A stretch of DNA of 34,252 nt, from NCBI GenBank assembly GCA_025361065.1, contig JANYAY010000110.1:1-34252 (forward strand), read 5' to 3'. The notes under the pieces were generated by a model. It ran no database searches. It had not been told where the DNA came from and was given only the letters and a program-made list of their open reading frames with translations. Each line of letters opens with the position of its first letter. Position 1 is the stretch's first letter. The stretch is from Deltaproteobacteria bacterium. GTDB taxonomy: Bacteria > Desulfobacterota > Syntrophia > Syntrophales > Smithellaceae. Made by a program: the position numbers and the translations under genes. Of the stretch, positions 23,019 to 30,379 are shown piece after piece.

Positions 23019-23231
23019 CTACAATTGTGCTGAACGAGGAACGAGTGACAGCGCCCCGTTTATTTCGGTCAAAACCGGCATCAATTATTCTTGACAATTG
23101 CAATCGGCAAACCACGCAAACCATTGCCAGTTCCTACTTCCACACGGCTTATTGCAATTCATTAGTATATTAAATACCTTATGTCCACTATCGCCTTCTC
23201 CGGGCTACCTATATAATAATTTATTATCTAA
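23019..23231. other. Gene-free gap between vapBC and the XRE/ImmA gene
   Basis: No credible frame is seen. The self-complementary ATTGCAAT occurs twice, near 23097 and 23153; its meaning is unclear. Confidence 0.4.
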
Positions 23232-23260
23232 TTGACATTACAGAATAAGTATTTTATATA
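23232..23260 (+). promoter_or_regulatory. Promoter of the XRE/ImmA gene
   Basis: TTGACA (23232-23237), 17 bases and TATATA (23255-23260). A ribosome-binding-like AAAGGGAGGG follows at 23271-23280, then the repeat element, so the element sits between promoter and gene. Confidence 0.6.
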
Positions 23261-23282
23261 CAGGCAACTAAAAGGGAGGGAC

Positions 23283-23422
23283 CTTTGCATAACTATGTAA
23301 AACCACCAATTTCGTCATTCCGGTGAATACCCTGCAGGGCACACGAACCGGAATCCAGTATTATCAGTGGTTTCCTGGATACCGGCCTTCGCCGGCATGA
23401 CGATTAGAGGGGTTGTGCAAAG
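23283..23422. repeat. MITE-like element inserted between promoter and XRE/ImmA gene
   Basis: CTTTGCATAAC (23283-23293) and GTTGTGCAAAG (23412-23422) are inverted repeats with one mismatch. The core contains CGTCATTCCGG, CCGGAATCCAGTATTATCAG, CTGGATACCGG and GCATGACGAT, nearly identical to the element at 16080 but with different hairpin loops and different ends. AGGGAGG occurs on both sides (23273-23279 and 23428-23434) but not directly at the tips, so a target duplication is doubtful. Confidence 0.65.
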
Positions 23423-23441
23423 CTCTCAGGGAGGAATTGAA

Positions 23442-24581
23442 ATGCCGACTAACAATTTGGCAGATCGTTTAAAGAAAGCCCGCGAGTCCGCAGGATTGAC
23501 TATCGGCGATGCCGCATCAAGACTTGGCTTTGCCAATTATCAAACTTTGAGCAATATTGAAAAGGGCGAGCGCGAAGTTAAAGCAAGTGAATTAGCTCTT
23601 TTTGCCAAAACGTATTTCTGCAATCTCAGCACCCTTCTCATGGATGATGATCAGCCGCTTGCCGCGATAAATCTTCTTTGGCGGAAGGCCCCGTCTGGTG
23701 AAAGAAAAAAGGAAATTGAAGCTTATATAAAGAATCGTTTTGAGCAGTATCATTTTCTGGAGAGGTTGCTGGAAATAGACAAAGAGAGCAATGCCCGATT
23801 GATTACAGTTACACCATCAGACATCAGGACGAACAATCAAATTGACGGTCTTGCTTCAAAAATAGGCAATCTGCTGAATTTGGGCAGCAGGCCGGCGCTT
23901 TCACTCCAAAAAGTAATGGAGCAAATTCTTCAAATAAAGATCCTTTTTATTGAACTATCCGACTTTGGCTCGGCTGCAGCAACAGTCCACCCCGAATTAG
24001 GCGCCGCCATAGTAGTCAACAATGAAGAAGCGCCGTGGCGGATTAATTTTACTCTTGCGCATGAATTATTCCATATTATAACGTGGGATACTTTCAGCCC
24101 CGCAGAAATGGAAGCCGACGAACAACTTTTTACAGATATTGAAAAAAAAGCAGATCGATTTGCATCCGCCCTCCTTTTGACGGAAGCCGAAGTTCGACAA
24201 GAATTAACCAAAAAGATAATGGACCAGCAACTTCCACTTTCCGATATTGTTGATGTGGCACGTGAGTTCGGTGTTTCCACATCAGCCATACTTTACCGCA
24301 TGGCAAATTTGCGGCTAATACCGTGGGACAAAGCGAATGAGTTATCGAAAAACGATGAATTAACAATGATTGACCGTCGCCTGAAAAAAGATTCTGCGAT
24401 TGACGTGCCTGTTTCGGAGCGTTTTATATCCCTCTCGGCTAAGTGTCTCCGAAAAGGGTTGATTTCCCGTGGTAAGTTTGCGGAGATTTTCAGTATAGAC
24501 CGTGCAGATATTGACGAGTTTTTGGAGTATCGAGGGTTGTCCGAAAAGGAGGATGTATCGGTTGAAATTGTGGCTGCTTGA
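23442..24581 (+). CDS. XRE-type HTH plus ImmA/IrrE-type metallopeptidase
   Basis: The start at ATG 23442 follows GGGAGGAATTGAA. An upstream in-frame stretch containing WIPAFAGMT is translated repeat DNA, not protein. The 379-residue product has an N-terminal XRE helix-turn-helix (about 7-65: LADRLKKARESAGLTIGDAA, NIEKGEREV). It then has a COG2856 peptidase domain with zinc motif HELFH at 207-211 and the downstream EKKADRFASALLL supplying a further ligand, and a C-terminal region to 379. In phage and mobile-element systems such proteins sense DNA damage and cleave a repressor; XRE/ImmA fusions paired with a PIN gene resemble toxin-antitoxin loci. The PIN-like gene downstream overlaps this one by about 20 bases. 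Confidence 0.9.
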   Translation: MPTNNLADRLKKARESAGLTIGDAASRLGFANYQTLSNIEKGEREVKASELALFAKTYFCNLSTLLMDDDQPLAAINLLWRKAPSGERKKEIEAYIKNRFEQYHFLERLLEIDKESNARLITVTPSDIRTNNQIDGLASKIGNLLNLGSRPALSLQKVMEQILQIKILFIELSDFGSAAATVHPELGAAIVVNNEEAPWRINFTLAHELFHIITWDTFSPAEMEADEQLFTDIEKKADRFASALLLTEAEVRQELTKKIMDQQLPLSDIVDVAREFGVSTSAILYRMANLRLIPWDKANELSKNDELTMIDRRLKKDSAIDVPVSERFISLSAKCLRKGLISRGKFAEIFSIDRADIDEFLEYRGLSEKEDVSVEIVAA

Positions 24582-25086
24582 TGCGGATGTTGTCATTAAA
24601 TTTCTTGAGATTGATGTTTTCGATAAGCTGGCGGGGTTGCATGAGTTGCATGCTTCCTCATCCGTAATTGATGAGGTTAAATATTATCACTAGGACGGCA
24701 AAAAGATACCTGTAAACTTTAGAAAACAGTATATAGGCACAGGGCTTATCATTGAATCTTCTGCATCTGTTGATGAAATTAAAGATATTCTGCAACTGCT
24801 GCCATCATTGAAACGAGAAGCAATTCACGCTGGCGAAATTGAATCCCTTGCCATTCTTTTAAGGGAGAAGACTTTGACATTTTGTACTTTTGATGCTGCG
24901 GCAATTAGGACATTGCCATTTCTTAGCGTATCAGCCCGAGCCATATCAGCCGAACGTCTGCTCAATGTATCCGGGTTAACTTTGTCTTCCGGGAATAAGC
25001 TCGATGTCAGATTGTCGGAAGCTTATTTCAGGAGTAATGTAGATGAAGGGAAAAAGAACTTCATCTATTCGCTTGGAAAAAAATGA
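24562..25086 (+). pseudogene. PIN-domain-like partner gene with an in-frame amber codon
   Basis: The frame begins inside the 3' end of the XRE/ImmA gene, at TTG 24562 (nine bases after AAGGAGG) or ATG 24553. It encodes KLWLLDADVVIKFLEIDVFD, typical of a PIN first strand with its metal-binding Asp, and continues to VIDEVKYYH, where TAG (24691-24693) interrupts. The same frame then stays open to 25086 (GKKIPVNFRKQYIGTGLIIE, HAGEIESLAILLREKTLTFC, FDAAAIRTLPFLSV), including the E-I-E-S-L and C-T-F-D-A-A segments expected of PIN proteins. The likeliest cause is a nonsense mutation that silences a toxin-like gene. Readthrough is possible but unsupported here. Confidence 0.75.
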
Positions 25087-25134
25087 TGCCCAAAATCAAA
25101 TTAATTCAGGATAATATTAGCTATGATATTCTTA

Positions 25135-25435
25135 CTCACCCAGATCTATGCAACTTCAATTGTTGACACGGGCGCGAAGCATTATTTGAGGAAAAGAAGA
25201 TGATCATCAGTTGCAGCCGCCGCACGGATATTCCCGCTTTTTTCAGTGACTGGTTTTTTAACCGGATTCGCGAAGGCTATGTTCTTGTGCGCAATCCGCT
25301 GAATGCCCATCAGGTTCACCGGATTTCGCTTACGCCATCTGATGTTGACTGCATTGTATTCTGGACAAAGAACCCCGGGCCAATGCTGGACAGGCTTCAG
25401 CTCCGGCAAAACTATTCCTACTATTTTCAATTCAC
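25135..25435 (+). repeat. 301-base duplication of the DUF1848 gene start and upstream region
   Basis: This stretch aligns without gaps with 26741-27041, offset by exactly 1606 bases, and includes 65 bases upstream of each ATG. The copies have drifted by scattered substitutions. Similarity ends abruptly at 25435/27041. Confidence 0.85.
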
Positions 25436-25448
25436 GCAGGGAAGGTAA
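25200..25448 (+). pseudogene. Truncated DUF1848 copy
   Basis: The 82 codons correspond to the first 78 residues of the full DUF1848 protein at 26806 (MIISCSRRTDIPAF, then NRIREGYVLVRNPLNA, QNYSYYFQFT). The copy then ends in a foreign TQGR and stop. The whole cysteine-rich C-terminal part is missing. GAGGAAAAGAAG precedes the ATG, so a short product might be made, but it lacks the metal-binding region. The break at 25435 is where unrelated coding sequence in another frame begins. Confidence 0.8.
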
Positions 25449-25612
25449 AAGGCACTGATCCTCGTGATCCGTCGGGAAGAGCATGGTTCATAATCAACGA
25501 TGAGAGGGTGCAGTACAGGGGAAGCAGCGGGTTCATTATCCAATGGTTAGACAACTCCCATAAATACCTATCTTTGCCCCACCAGGTTATTGAGGAGTTG
25601 ACGAAAACCTGA
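25436..25612 (+). pseudogene. 3' fragment of an unrelated gene joined to the truncated DUF1848 copy
   Basis: Starting exactly at the duplication break, a different frame is open for 58 codons to TGA 25610-25612 (AGKVKGTDPRDPSGRAWFII, NDERVQYRGSSGFIIQWLDN, then SHKYLSLPHQVIEEL). The composition looks like true protein, but there is no start codon at its beginning. I do not recognise the parent protein. It is most likely the tail of a gene whose front was lost in the rearrangement that placed the DUF1848 copy here. Confidence 0.55.
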
Positions 25613-25654
25613 CTCATTGTATGCAGCATTAGGATACCAGCTTTTTTCTTGATC

Positions 25655-25933
25655 CTATACCGCCCCTGCTTTTATTGCCGGCTTGAGCTCATAATTTGGG
25701 CATAGCCTCTTGTAGAGAAACTCCGGTGCAAAGTCCGCCCCGTTTGGCCAGACAATCGTGCCAAGATCTTTTTGAAGAAAAACCTTTGCGAAAAACACCT
25801 TTTCCTTCAAAGGTTCGAACATATTACCCCACAGTTCGTCTTGAAGATCTATTTCACCCTCTATGCCATCGGCAAACTTAATCCAGATACGACAATCACC
25901 CTTATGTTTTGCTTCCTGTAATGACGGCAGCAT
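25655..25933 (-). CDS. DUF2442 protein
   Basis: The 92-residue product has the DUF2442 pattern: a short strand, IWIKFADGIEGEIDLQDELW, then MFEPLKEKVFFAKVFLQKDL and GTIVWPNGADFAPEFLY, where the W-P-N-G-A-D-x-x-P-E-x-L-Y box is the family hallmark. The function is unknown; such genes are commonly found beside DUF4160 genes, as here, and are suspected to belong to toxin-antitoxin-like pairs. GGAG lies seven bases before the ATG, inside the end of the DUF4160 gene. The frame is intact. Confidence 0.85.
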   Translation of the reverse strand: MLPSLQEAKHKGDCRIWIKFADGIEGEIDLQDELWGNMFEPLKEKVFFAKVFLQKDLGTIVWPNGADFAPEFLYKRLCPNYELKPAIKAGAV

Positions 25934-25937
25934 GATT

Positions 25938-26196
25938 TTACTCCAAAGGTTTGATTGGTTTTAATTCTTTTCTTTCTCGAGCCAATACCCAGTCTTCTTT
26001 CAGGTCAGCTTTATGATACTCTCGCCATTCCTGTACCAGTCCCAAAACGCGCGGGTAAACGTCCTTCAACAACTTCGCCCGTATCAATTGCAATAACTGT
26101 TTCATAATCGCCATATCTCGCATGAAAGTGCGCAGGTTCATGATCATTATAATACATCGCAATAATTATTCCAAGAAATCGGCTGATTTCGGGCAA
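25938..26196 (-). pseudogene. DUF4160 gene with a one-base frameshift
   Basis: Starting at TTG 26196, six bases after GGAGG, the frame encodes PEISRFLGIIIAMYYNDHEP followed by AHFHARYGDYETVIAIDTGE, the DUF4160 core with its H-x-P-x-H-F-H box. It then reads off into FGTGTGMARVS and stops. The neighbouring frame continues the family pattern (VLGLVQEWREYHKADLKEDW, then VLARERKELKPIKPLE) to 25938. One extra base near 26045 (or loss of two) explains the switch. The total length of 259 bases is one more than 86 codons, consistent with an insertion. The intact DUF2442 gene follows four bases later. Confidence 0.75.
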
Positions 26197-26805
26197 ATGC
26201 TTCCTCCGTTTGGTTATAGTTATTTTCGCCTTCCTGATGTAAAATATAACATATCCATGTTGTTTGTAAAGCATAAAAATCTTATGATAATAATGATATG
26301 CATTGCTTTTGCTGGTAATTATTTGCAGTCCAGTGGTCACCCATTGTTTACTTGCTACATAATTACGCCCACTTTCAACATTGTTCGCGTACTCTTACCG
26401 ATGGCACTTTATTTCCCTCTGCTTTTAATGTTATGATTCAATCTCCAAGAATGAACCAGCGGGAATCTGACGCCTCGTAACCCGCAGCTGTTAGATTTTA
26501 AGCGAGATTAAGACAAAGGAAGCCCAAGGAAGTAATTGCCTGCACCGGAATGATTTGCTGGGAAATAGAGCAAATGCATTTACGTAAGAAAAGGTGGATG
26601 ATTTAAATGTGATTGCGGAATTGGTTGCTGTGTTGGGTTAATAAGAGGTGATTCCTTGCCAGCTAACCTTCAATGTATAAGCCATTCTTCCTGGTAGTCT
26701 TGAGTAGTGATAGCAAAAATGCTAATATCACTTATCCTTGCTCACCCAGATCTATGCAGCTTCAATTGTTGACAAGGGTGAGAAGCATGATTTGAGGAAA
26801 ATAAA
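26197..26805. other. Gene-poor region between DUF4160 and DUF1848
   Basis: About 600 bases without a convincing gene. Short frames on either strand lack ribosome binding sites and family patterns. The interval 26450-26530 has GC-rich complementary bits (CAGCGGG and CCCGC-AGCTG), not enough to name an RNA. The right end (26741-26805) is the upstream part of the DUF1848 duplication and contains TTGACA at 26768-26773, without a good -10. Confidence 0.5.
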
Positions 26806-27690
26806 ATGATTATCAGTTGCAGCCGCCGGACAGACATTCCCGCTTTTTACAGCGACTGGTTTTTTAACCGGATTCGCGAAGGCTATGTTCTTGTGCGAAA
26901 TCCGCTGAATGCCAATCAGGTCAGGAATGTATCGCTCGCCCCTCCGGATGTTGACTGCATTGTCTTCTGGACAAAAGATCCGGCGCCCATGCTCGATCGG
27001 CTTCAGCTCCTGCAAAACTATTCCTACTATTTTCAATTCACATTGACACCCTATGACAACGACATTGAACCGAATCTGCCGCCCAAAACGAAAATTATTG
27101 ATACGTTTCGGAGGCTTTCCGATAAAACAGGGGTCAATAGAATCATCTGGCGGTATGACCCGATTTTGCTCTCGAAGAGAATCAGCCCCGCCTATCATGT
27201 TGATCATTTCGGTGATATGTCCCAACGGCTTACCGGTTATACTGAAAAATGCGTAGTCAGTTTCCTGGATATGTATCGCCACCTGCAGGGCAAAAGTGCA
27301 GGCCTTTCCATTCGACCGCCCGACGAATCGGAAATGTACACCATTGCCAAAGAAATTGCCTACATCGCCGGCAACCATAATATTAAAGTAGAAACATGCG
27401 CCGAGAAGATCGATCTTGCTGATCTTGGTATCGATCATGGCAAATGTATTGATGATCGCCTGATTGCGGAATTGACCGGAACGAATCTGAAAATTGCCAA
27501 GGATAAAAATCAGCGGGAACTTTGCGGCTGTGTCGTAAGTTGCGATATCGGCGAATACAATACTTGCCGGCATGGCTGCCACTACTGCTATGCCAATGTA
27601 AATCAAAAGAAAATTGATCAGAACCGATTATTGCATAACGCTCAATCGCCATTGCTCATTGGAGACAATTCCTCATGCAAATCTCAGTAA
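26806..27690 (+). CDS. DUF1848 protein with C-terminal CxxxCxxC cysteine cluster
   Basis: The 294-residue protein begins with the DUF1848 signature MIISCSRRTDIPAFYSDWFF followed by NRIREGYVLVRNP, then VDCIVFWTKDPAPM, NRIIWRYDPILLS and IKVETCAEKIDL. Near the C-terminus are C240, C242, C246 and then C254, C258, C261 as CRHGCHYC, the spacing used by radical SAM enzymes to hold a [4Fe-4S] cluster, followed by YANVN. The role is unknown; DNA-repair or modification functions have been suggested for similar cysteine arrangements, but nothing here proves one. Its 3' end overlaps the next gene by 16 bases, so the two are coupled. GAGGAAAATAAA precedes the ATG. Confidence 0.85.
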   Translation: MIISCSRRTDIPAFYSDWFFNRIREGYVLVRNPLNANQVRNVSLAPPDVDCIVFWTKDPAPMLDRLQLLQNYSYYFQFTLTPYDNDIEPNLPPKTKIIDTFRRLSDKTGVNRIIWRYDPILLSKRISPAYHVDHFGDMSQRLTGYTEKCVVSFLDMYRHLQGKSAGLSIRPPDESEMYTIAKEIAYIAGNHNIKVETCAEKIDLADLGIDHGKCIDDRLIAELTGTNLKIAKDKNQRELCGCVVSCDIGEYNTCRHGCHYCYANVNQKKIDQNRLLHNAQSPLLIGDNSSCKSQ

Positions 27691-28283
27691 TTCTTGCTCA
27701 TCCCGATCCTGCAAGTTTCAACCATGCCATTGCTCAAGCAGCAATCGATGCGCTAAAAGCAAATGGGCACACCGTCTTTTTTCACGATCTCTACCAGGAG
27801 AAATTCAATCCGCTGCTGAGCGGTAAAGAAATAGCCAAAGGCGCAACCCTACCGGTAGCAATAAAAAACCATTGTAAAGAAATTGCGGCGGCGGATGGAA
27901 TTGTGATTGTGCATCCCAACTGGTGGGGACAGCCTCCGGCGATTTTGAAAGGTTGGGTTGATCGGGTGATTCGACCGGGTGTTGCCTATGAGTTTCGAGA
28001 AGGCGACAACGGCGAAGGCGTCCCCAAAGGATTGCTCAAAGCGCGGGCAGCGCTGGTGTTCAATACCTCCAATACCGCAACGCAAAGAGAAAAATATTTT
28101 TTCGGCGATCCGCTGGGAACAATCTGGAAAAACTGTATCTTTGGACTCTGTGGTGTTGCTGGTTTTCATCGCCGGATGTTTAACGTCATCGTAACCAGTT
28201 CGGATATCGAACGCAAGAACTGGCTTCACACTGTTCGGCAGGACATTGATATCTTGTTTTCTAAAGATGATACTGTAAGATAA
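27675..28283 (+). CDS. NAD(P)H:quinone oxidoreductase, flavodoxin-2 fold
   Basis: The 202-residue product has the flavodoxin-like fold of the NQO1/KefF/MdaB group: ISVILAHPDPASFNHAIAQA, the H-D-L-Y-x-E-x-F-N-P segment, VIVHPNWWGQPPAILKGWVD with the flavin-binding W-W-G-x-P-A-x-L-K-G-W, and FGLCGVAGFHRRMF near the end. It would reduce quinones or similar compounds with two electrons from NAD(P)H, using FAD or FMN. GGAG lies about nine bases before the ATG, which is within the DUF1848 gene. Confidence 0.9.
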   Translation: MQISVILAHPDPASFNHAIAQAAIDALKANGHTVFFHDLYQEKFNPLLSGKEIAKGATLPVAIKNHCKEIAAADGIVIVHPNWWGQPPAILKGWVDRVIRPGVAYEFREGDNGEGVPKGLLKARAALVFNTSNTATQREKYFFGDPLGTIWKNCIFGLCGVAGFHRRMFNVIVTSSDIERKNWLHTVRQDIDILFSKDDTVR

Positions 28284-28326
28284 ATGTTAGGCACGTTTTT
28301 AATTTTATAAGAAAGGAGACGCTTTT

Positions 28327-29112
28327 ATGACGAAGCATAAAGCAGTTGAAGGGAAGACAAATAAACTTCTTTGGGGCAAAACGGCGATTGTTACCGGCGC
28401 CAGTTCGGGTATCGGGCGGGCTACGGCTTTTAAGCTGGCGCAGGCGGGCGCGGCGGTGGTGCTGCATGCCCGGCGTAAAGACAGGCTCACGAAAGTGGCC
28501 GAAGATATTCAGTCCCAAGGCGGCAAAGCTTATGCAGTCGGCGGTGACGCCAGTCTTCTATCTGACCTTGATATATTGCTGGAGCGGACGCTGAGTTGGA
28601 AAGAAAGCGGCGGCAAATACGACATCGTCGTGGTCAACGCCGGACGGGGACTCGCGGGCAGCACTCTGGCCAGCGATGACAAACAATGGCAGGAGCTCTA
28701 CCAGCTCAATGTTATCGGTGCCGCGCATCTGATGCGCCACACAGCACAGTATATGGTGACAAAAAAAAGTGGCGATATCGTGGTGATCGGTTCTGTCGTA
28801 GGGCGAAACATCTCGCCGTTCAGCGCATTTTATGGTTCCAGCAAGTTCGCTATCAGCGCTATTGCGGAAGGGCTGCGGCAGGAGGTTTGCGCGCACGGCG
28901 TGCGTGTATCCCTTGTTATGCCGGGCATCGTCATCAGTGAATTTCAGAAAGTGGCGGGTTACACCGAAGATTTCGGCAAAGGGATTGCTTATATGGGTAA
29001 ATTGCTGGAGCCTCAGGTGATAGCTGACGGCATATGCTGGCTGCTTTCGCAGCCGCCGCATGTCAATGTCAGCGAAATAATGATCCGCCCGACTGGGCAG
29101 AACATTCCTTAG
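28327..29112 (+). CDS. Short-chain dehydrogenase/reductase
   Basis: The 261-residue protein shows the classical SDR marks: TGASSGIG (residues about 23-30) for the nucleotide, the arginine-bearing loop HARRKDR that suggests NADP preference, VNAGRG, an active-site Ser in VIGSVVG, and the catalytic YGSSK. MPGIV follows as the usual P-G loop. GGAGACGC lies upstream of the ATG. The substrate cannot be predicted. Direction and spacing suggest cotranscription with the quinone reductase upstream and the AlkD-like gene downstream. Confidence 0.92.
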   Translation: MTKHKAVEGKTNKLLWGKTAIVTGASSGIGRATAFKLAQAGAAVVLHARRKDRLTKVAEDIQSQGGKAYAVGGDASLLSDLDILLERTLSWKESGGKYDIVVVNAGRGLAGSTLASDDKQWQELYQLNVIGAAHLMRHTAQYMVTKKSGDIVVIGSVVGRNISPFSAFYGSSKFAISAIAEGLRQEVCAHGVRVSLVMPGIVISEFQKVAGYTEDFGKGIAYMGKLLEPQVIADGICWLLSQPPHVNVSEIMIRPTGQNIP

Positions 29113-29144
29113 GAAGACTGTCTGCCGGGGAAAGTCAAATAAAA

Positions 29145-29843
29145 ATGATGACAAAGGAAATCCGCAAGCGGCTCAAGGAAGAAGCCAACGAAAAAGACGC
29201 CCTTTTCCTGCAAAGATTTTTCAAAACCGGCGCCGGTCAGTACGGCGAAGGTGATGTTTTTCTCGGGATTCGCGTTCCGGTGTTGCGGAAACTGGCCAAA
29301 GAATACAAGACGCTGCCACCTGCTGAACTATTGCCGGTATTGCGTTCTATCTATCATGAAGAAAGACTGTTTGCGCTCATTGTACTGGTGAATGCCTTTA
29401 CTAAAGGCGACGAAACTCTCCGGCGGCAAATCTACGATCTCTATCTGGCCAACAGCCGATACATCAACAACTGGGATCTGGTGGATATTTCCGCACCGAA
29501 TATTGTCGGCGCTTTCCTGATGGATAAGAACAAAGCGCATCTCTATGATTGGGCGCAATCAAATAACCTCTGGGAGCGCCGCATGGCCATGCTGGCCACC
29601 TTTTATTTTGTCAGGCAAAATCAATTTACCGATACAATGCGGATTGCCGAATTGCTGGTGCGGGACACGGAGGATTTAATCCACAAAGCTTCAGGCTGGA
29701 TGCTGCGCGAAGTTGGTAAGCGCGATATGCACTGTGCGGAATTATTTTTGCAGAAACATTGTAAAATAATGCCCCGAACAATGCTGCGATATGCGATAGA
29801 GAAATTTCCCGAGGCAAAAAGACAGATGTATTTGACGAGATAA
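29145..29843 (+). CDS. AlkD-like DNA alkylation repair protein (HEAT-like)
   Basis: The 232-residue product is made of paired helices like AlkD (about 237 residues in Bacillus). It carries VFLGIRVPVLRKLAKEY, INNWDLVDISAPNIVG (with the key Trp-Asp), NLWERRMAMLATFYFVR (Trp and Arg that contact the DNA backbone) and DLIHKASGWMLREVGK. The family removes bulky or positively charged alkyl bases without base flipping. The start is set at ATG 29145 (a second ATG follows at 29148); GGGGAAAG is about ten bases upstream. An open frame back to 29034 overlaps the SDR and is not used. Confidence 0.9.
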   Translation: MMTKEIRKRLKEEANEKDALFLQRFFKTGAGQYGEGDVFLGIRVPVLRKLAKEYKTLPPAELLPVLRSIYHEERLFALIVLVNAFTKGDETLRRQIYDLYLANSRYINNWDLVDISAPNIVGAFLMDKNKAHLYDWAQSNNLWERRMAMLATFYFVRQNQFTDTMRIAELLVRDTEDLIHKASGWMLREVGKRDMHCAELFLQKHCKIMPRTMLRYAIEKFPEAKRQMYLTR

Positions 29844-29937
29844 TTCCAATAGACAATTAAAAAAATGATATCATGACGGCAAGTAGCAGGCGCCTCATCA
29901 TTCTTTGAAGTCGCCACGGAATAAAAGGCAGGATTAA

Positions 29938-30333
29938 ATGGAAGAAGACATCAAACATCTTAATCTCAGCGATGAGTTCTACACGCAGGAAGGCTGCTAC
30001 ATTACGGAGTTGTCTAACACCCCCGACGATCCCGGTCTGTCCATCGCCCGGGCACGAGTAGAACCCGGCAAGAAAACCAGATGGCATAGGCTTCGCGGCA
30101 CAGCGGAGCGCTACTATATCATCCAGGGCCGGGGGATTGTGGAAGTGGGAGAGCTGCCGCCCCGGGAAGTAACCGCCGGTGACGTGGTGCTTATCCCGCC
30201 TTTATATCGTCAACGAATCACCAATACCGGCTTAAGTGACTTGATCTTTCTTGCCATCTGCACACCGCGGTTTTGCAACGATGCCTATGAAGATATTGGT
30301 GACCCGGCAACGGCAAAATATGCGGGTGTCTAG
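29938..30333 (+). CDS. Small cupin-domain protein
   Basis: The 131-residue protein has one cupin barrel: ARVEPGKKTRWHRLRGTAER, YYIIQGRGIVEVGELPP, and GDVVLIPPLYRQRITNTGLS followed by DLIFLAICTPRF. Only one His is in the first metal motif (W-H-R-L, then E), and the second motif has Gln where His is usual, so metal binding may be weak or unusual. The function is unknown; likely candidates are sugar- or small-molecule binding. AGG in GGCAGGATTAA precedes the ATG. It follows the AlkD-like gene after about 95 bases. Confidence 0.85.
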   Translation: MEEDIKHLNLSDEFYTQEGCYITELSNTPDDPGLSIARARVEPGKKTRWHRLRGTAERYYIIQGRGIVEVGELPPREVTAGDVVLIPPLYRQRITNTGLSDLIFLAICTPRFCNDAYEDIGDPATAKYAGV

Positions 30334-30379
30334 TTTCTAAAAAAACTTCCTTGCCGATCATATTTATCGCAACTTGGCA

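Noticed and set aside
23367-23441. Upstream extension of the XRE/ImmA frame (MVSWIPAFAGMT...).
   Set aside because: This is the translation of the interspersed repeat; the ribosome binding site and HTH start support ATG 23442.
24691-24693. TAG as a pyrrolysine codon.
   Set aside because: Nothing in the window (no pyl genes, no methylamine methyltransferase context) supports it; a nonsense mutation is simpler. Kept only as a check in the findings.
26420-26560. Possible riboswitch or structured RNA (cobalamin-like or intron end).
   Set aside because: GC-rich complementary bits exist, but the conserved boxes of cobalamin riboswitches or group II intron domain V are not present.
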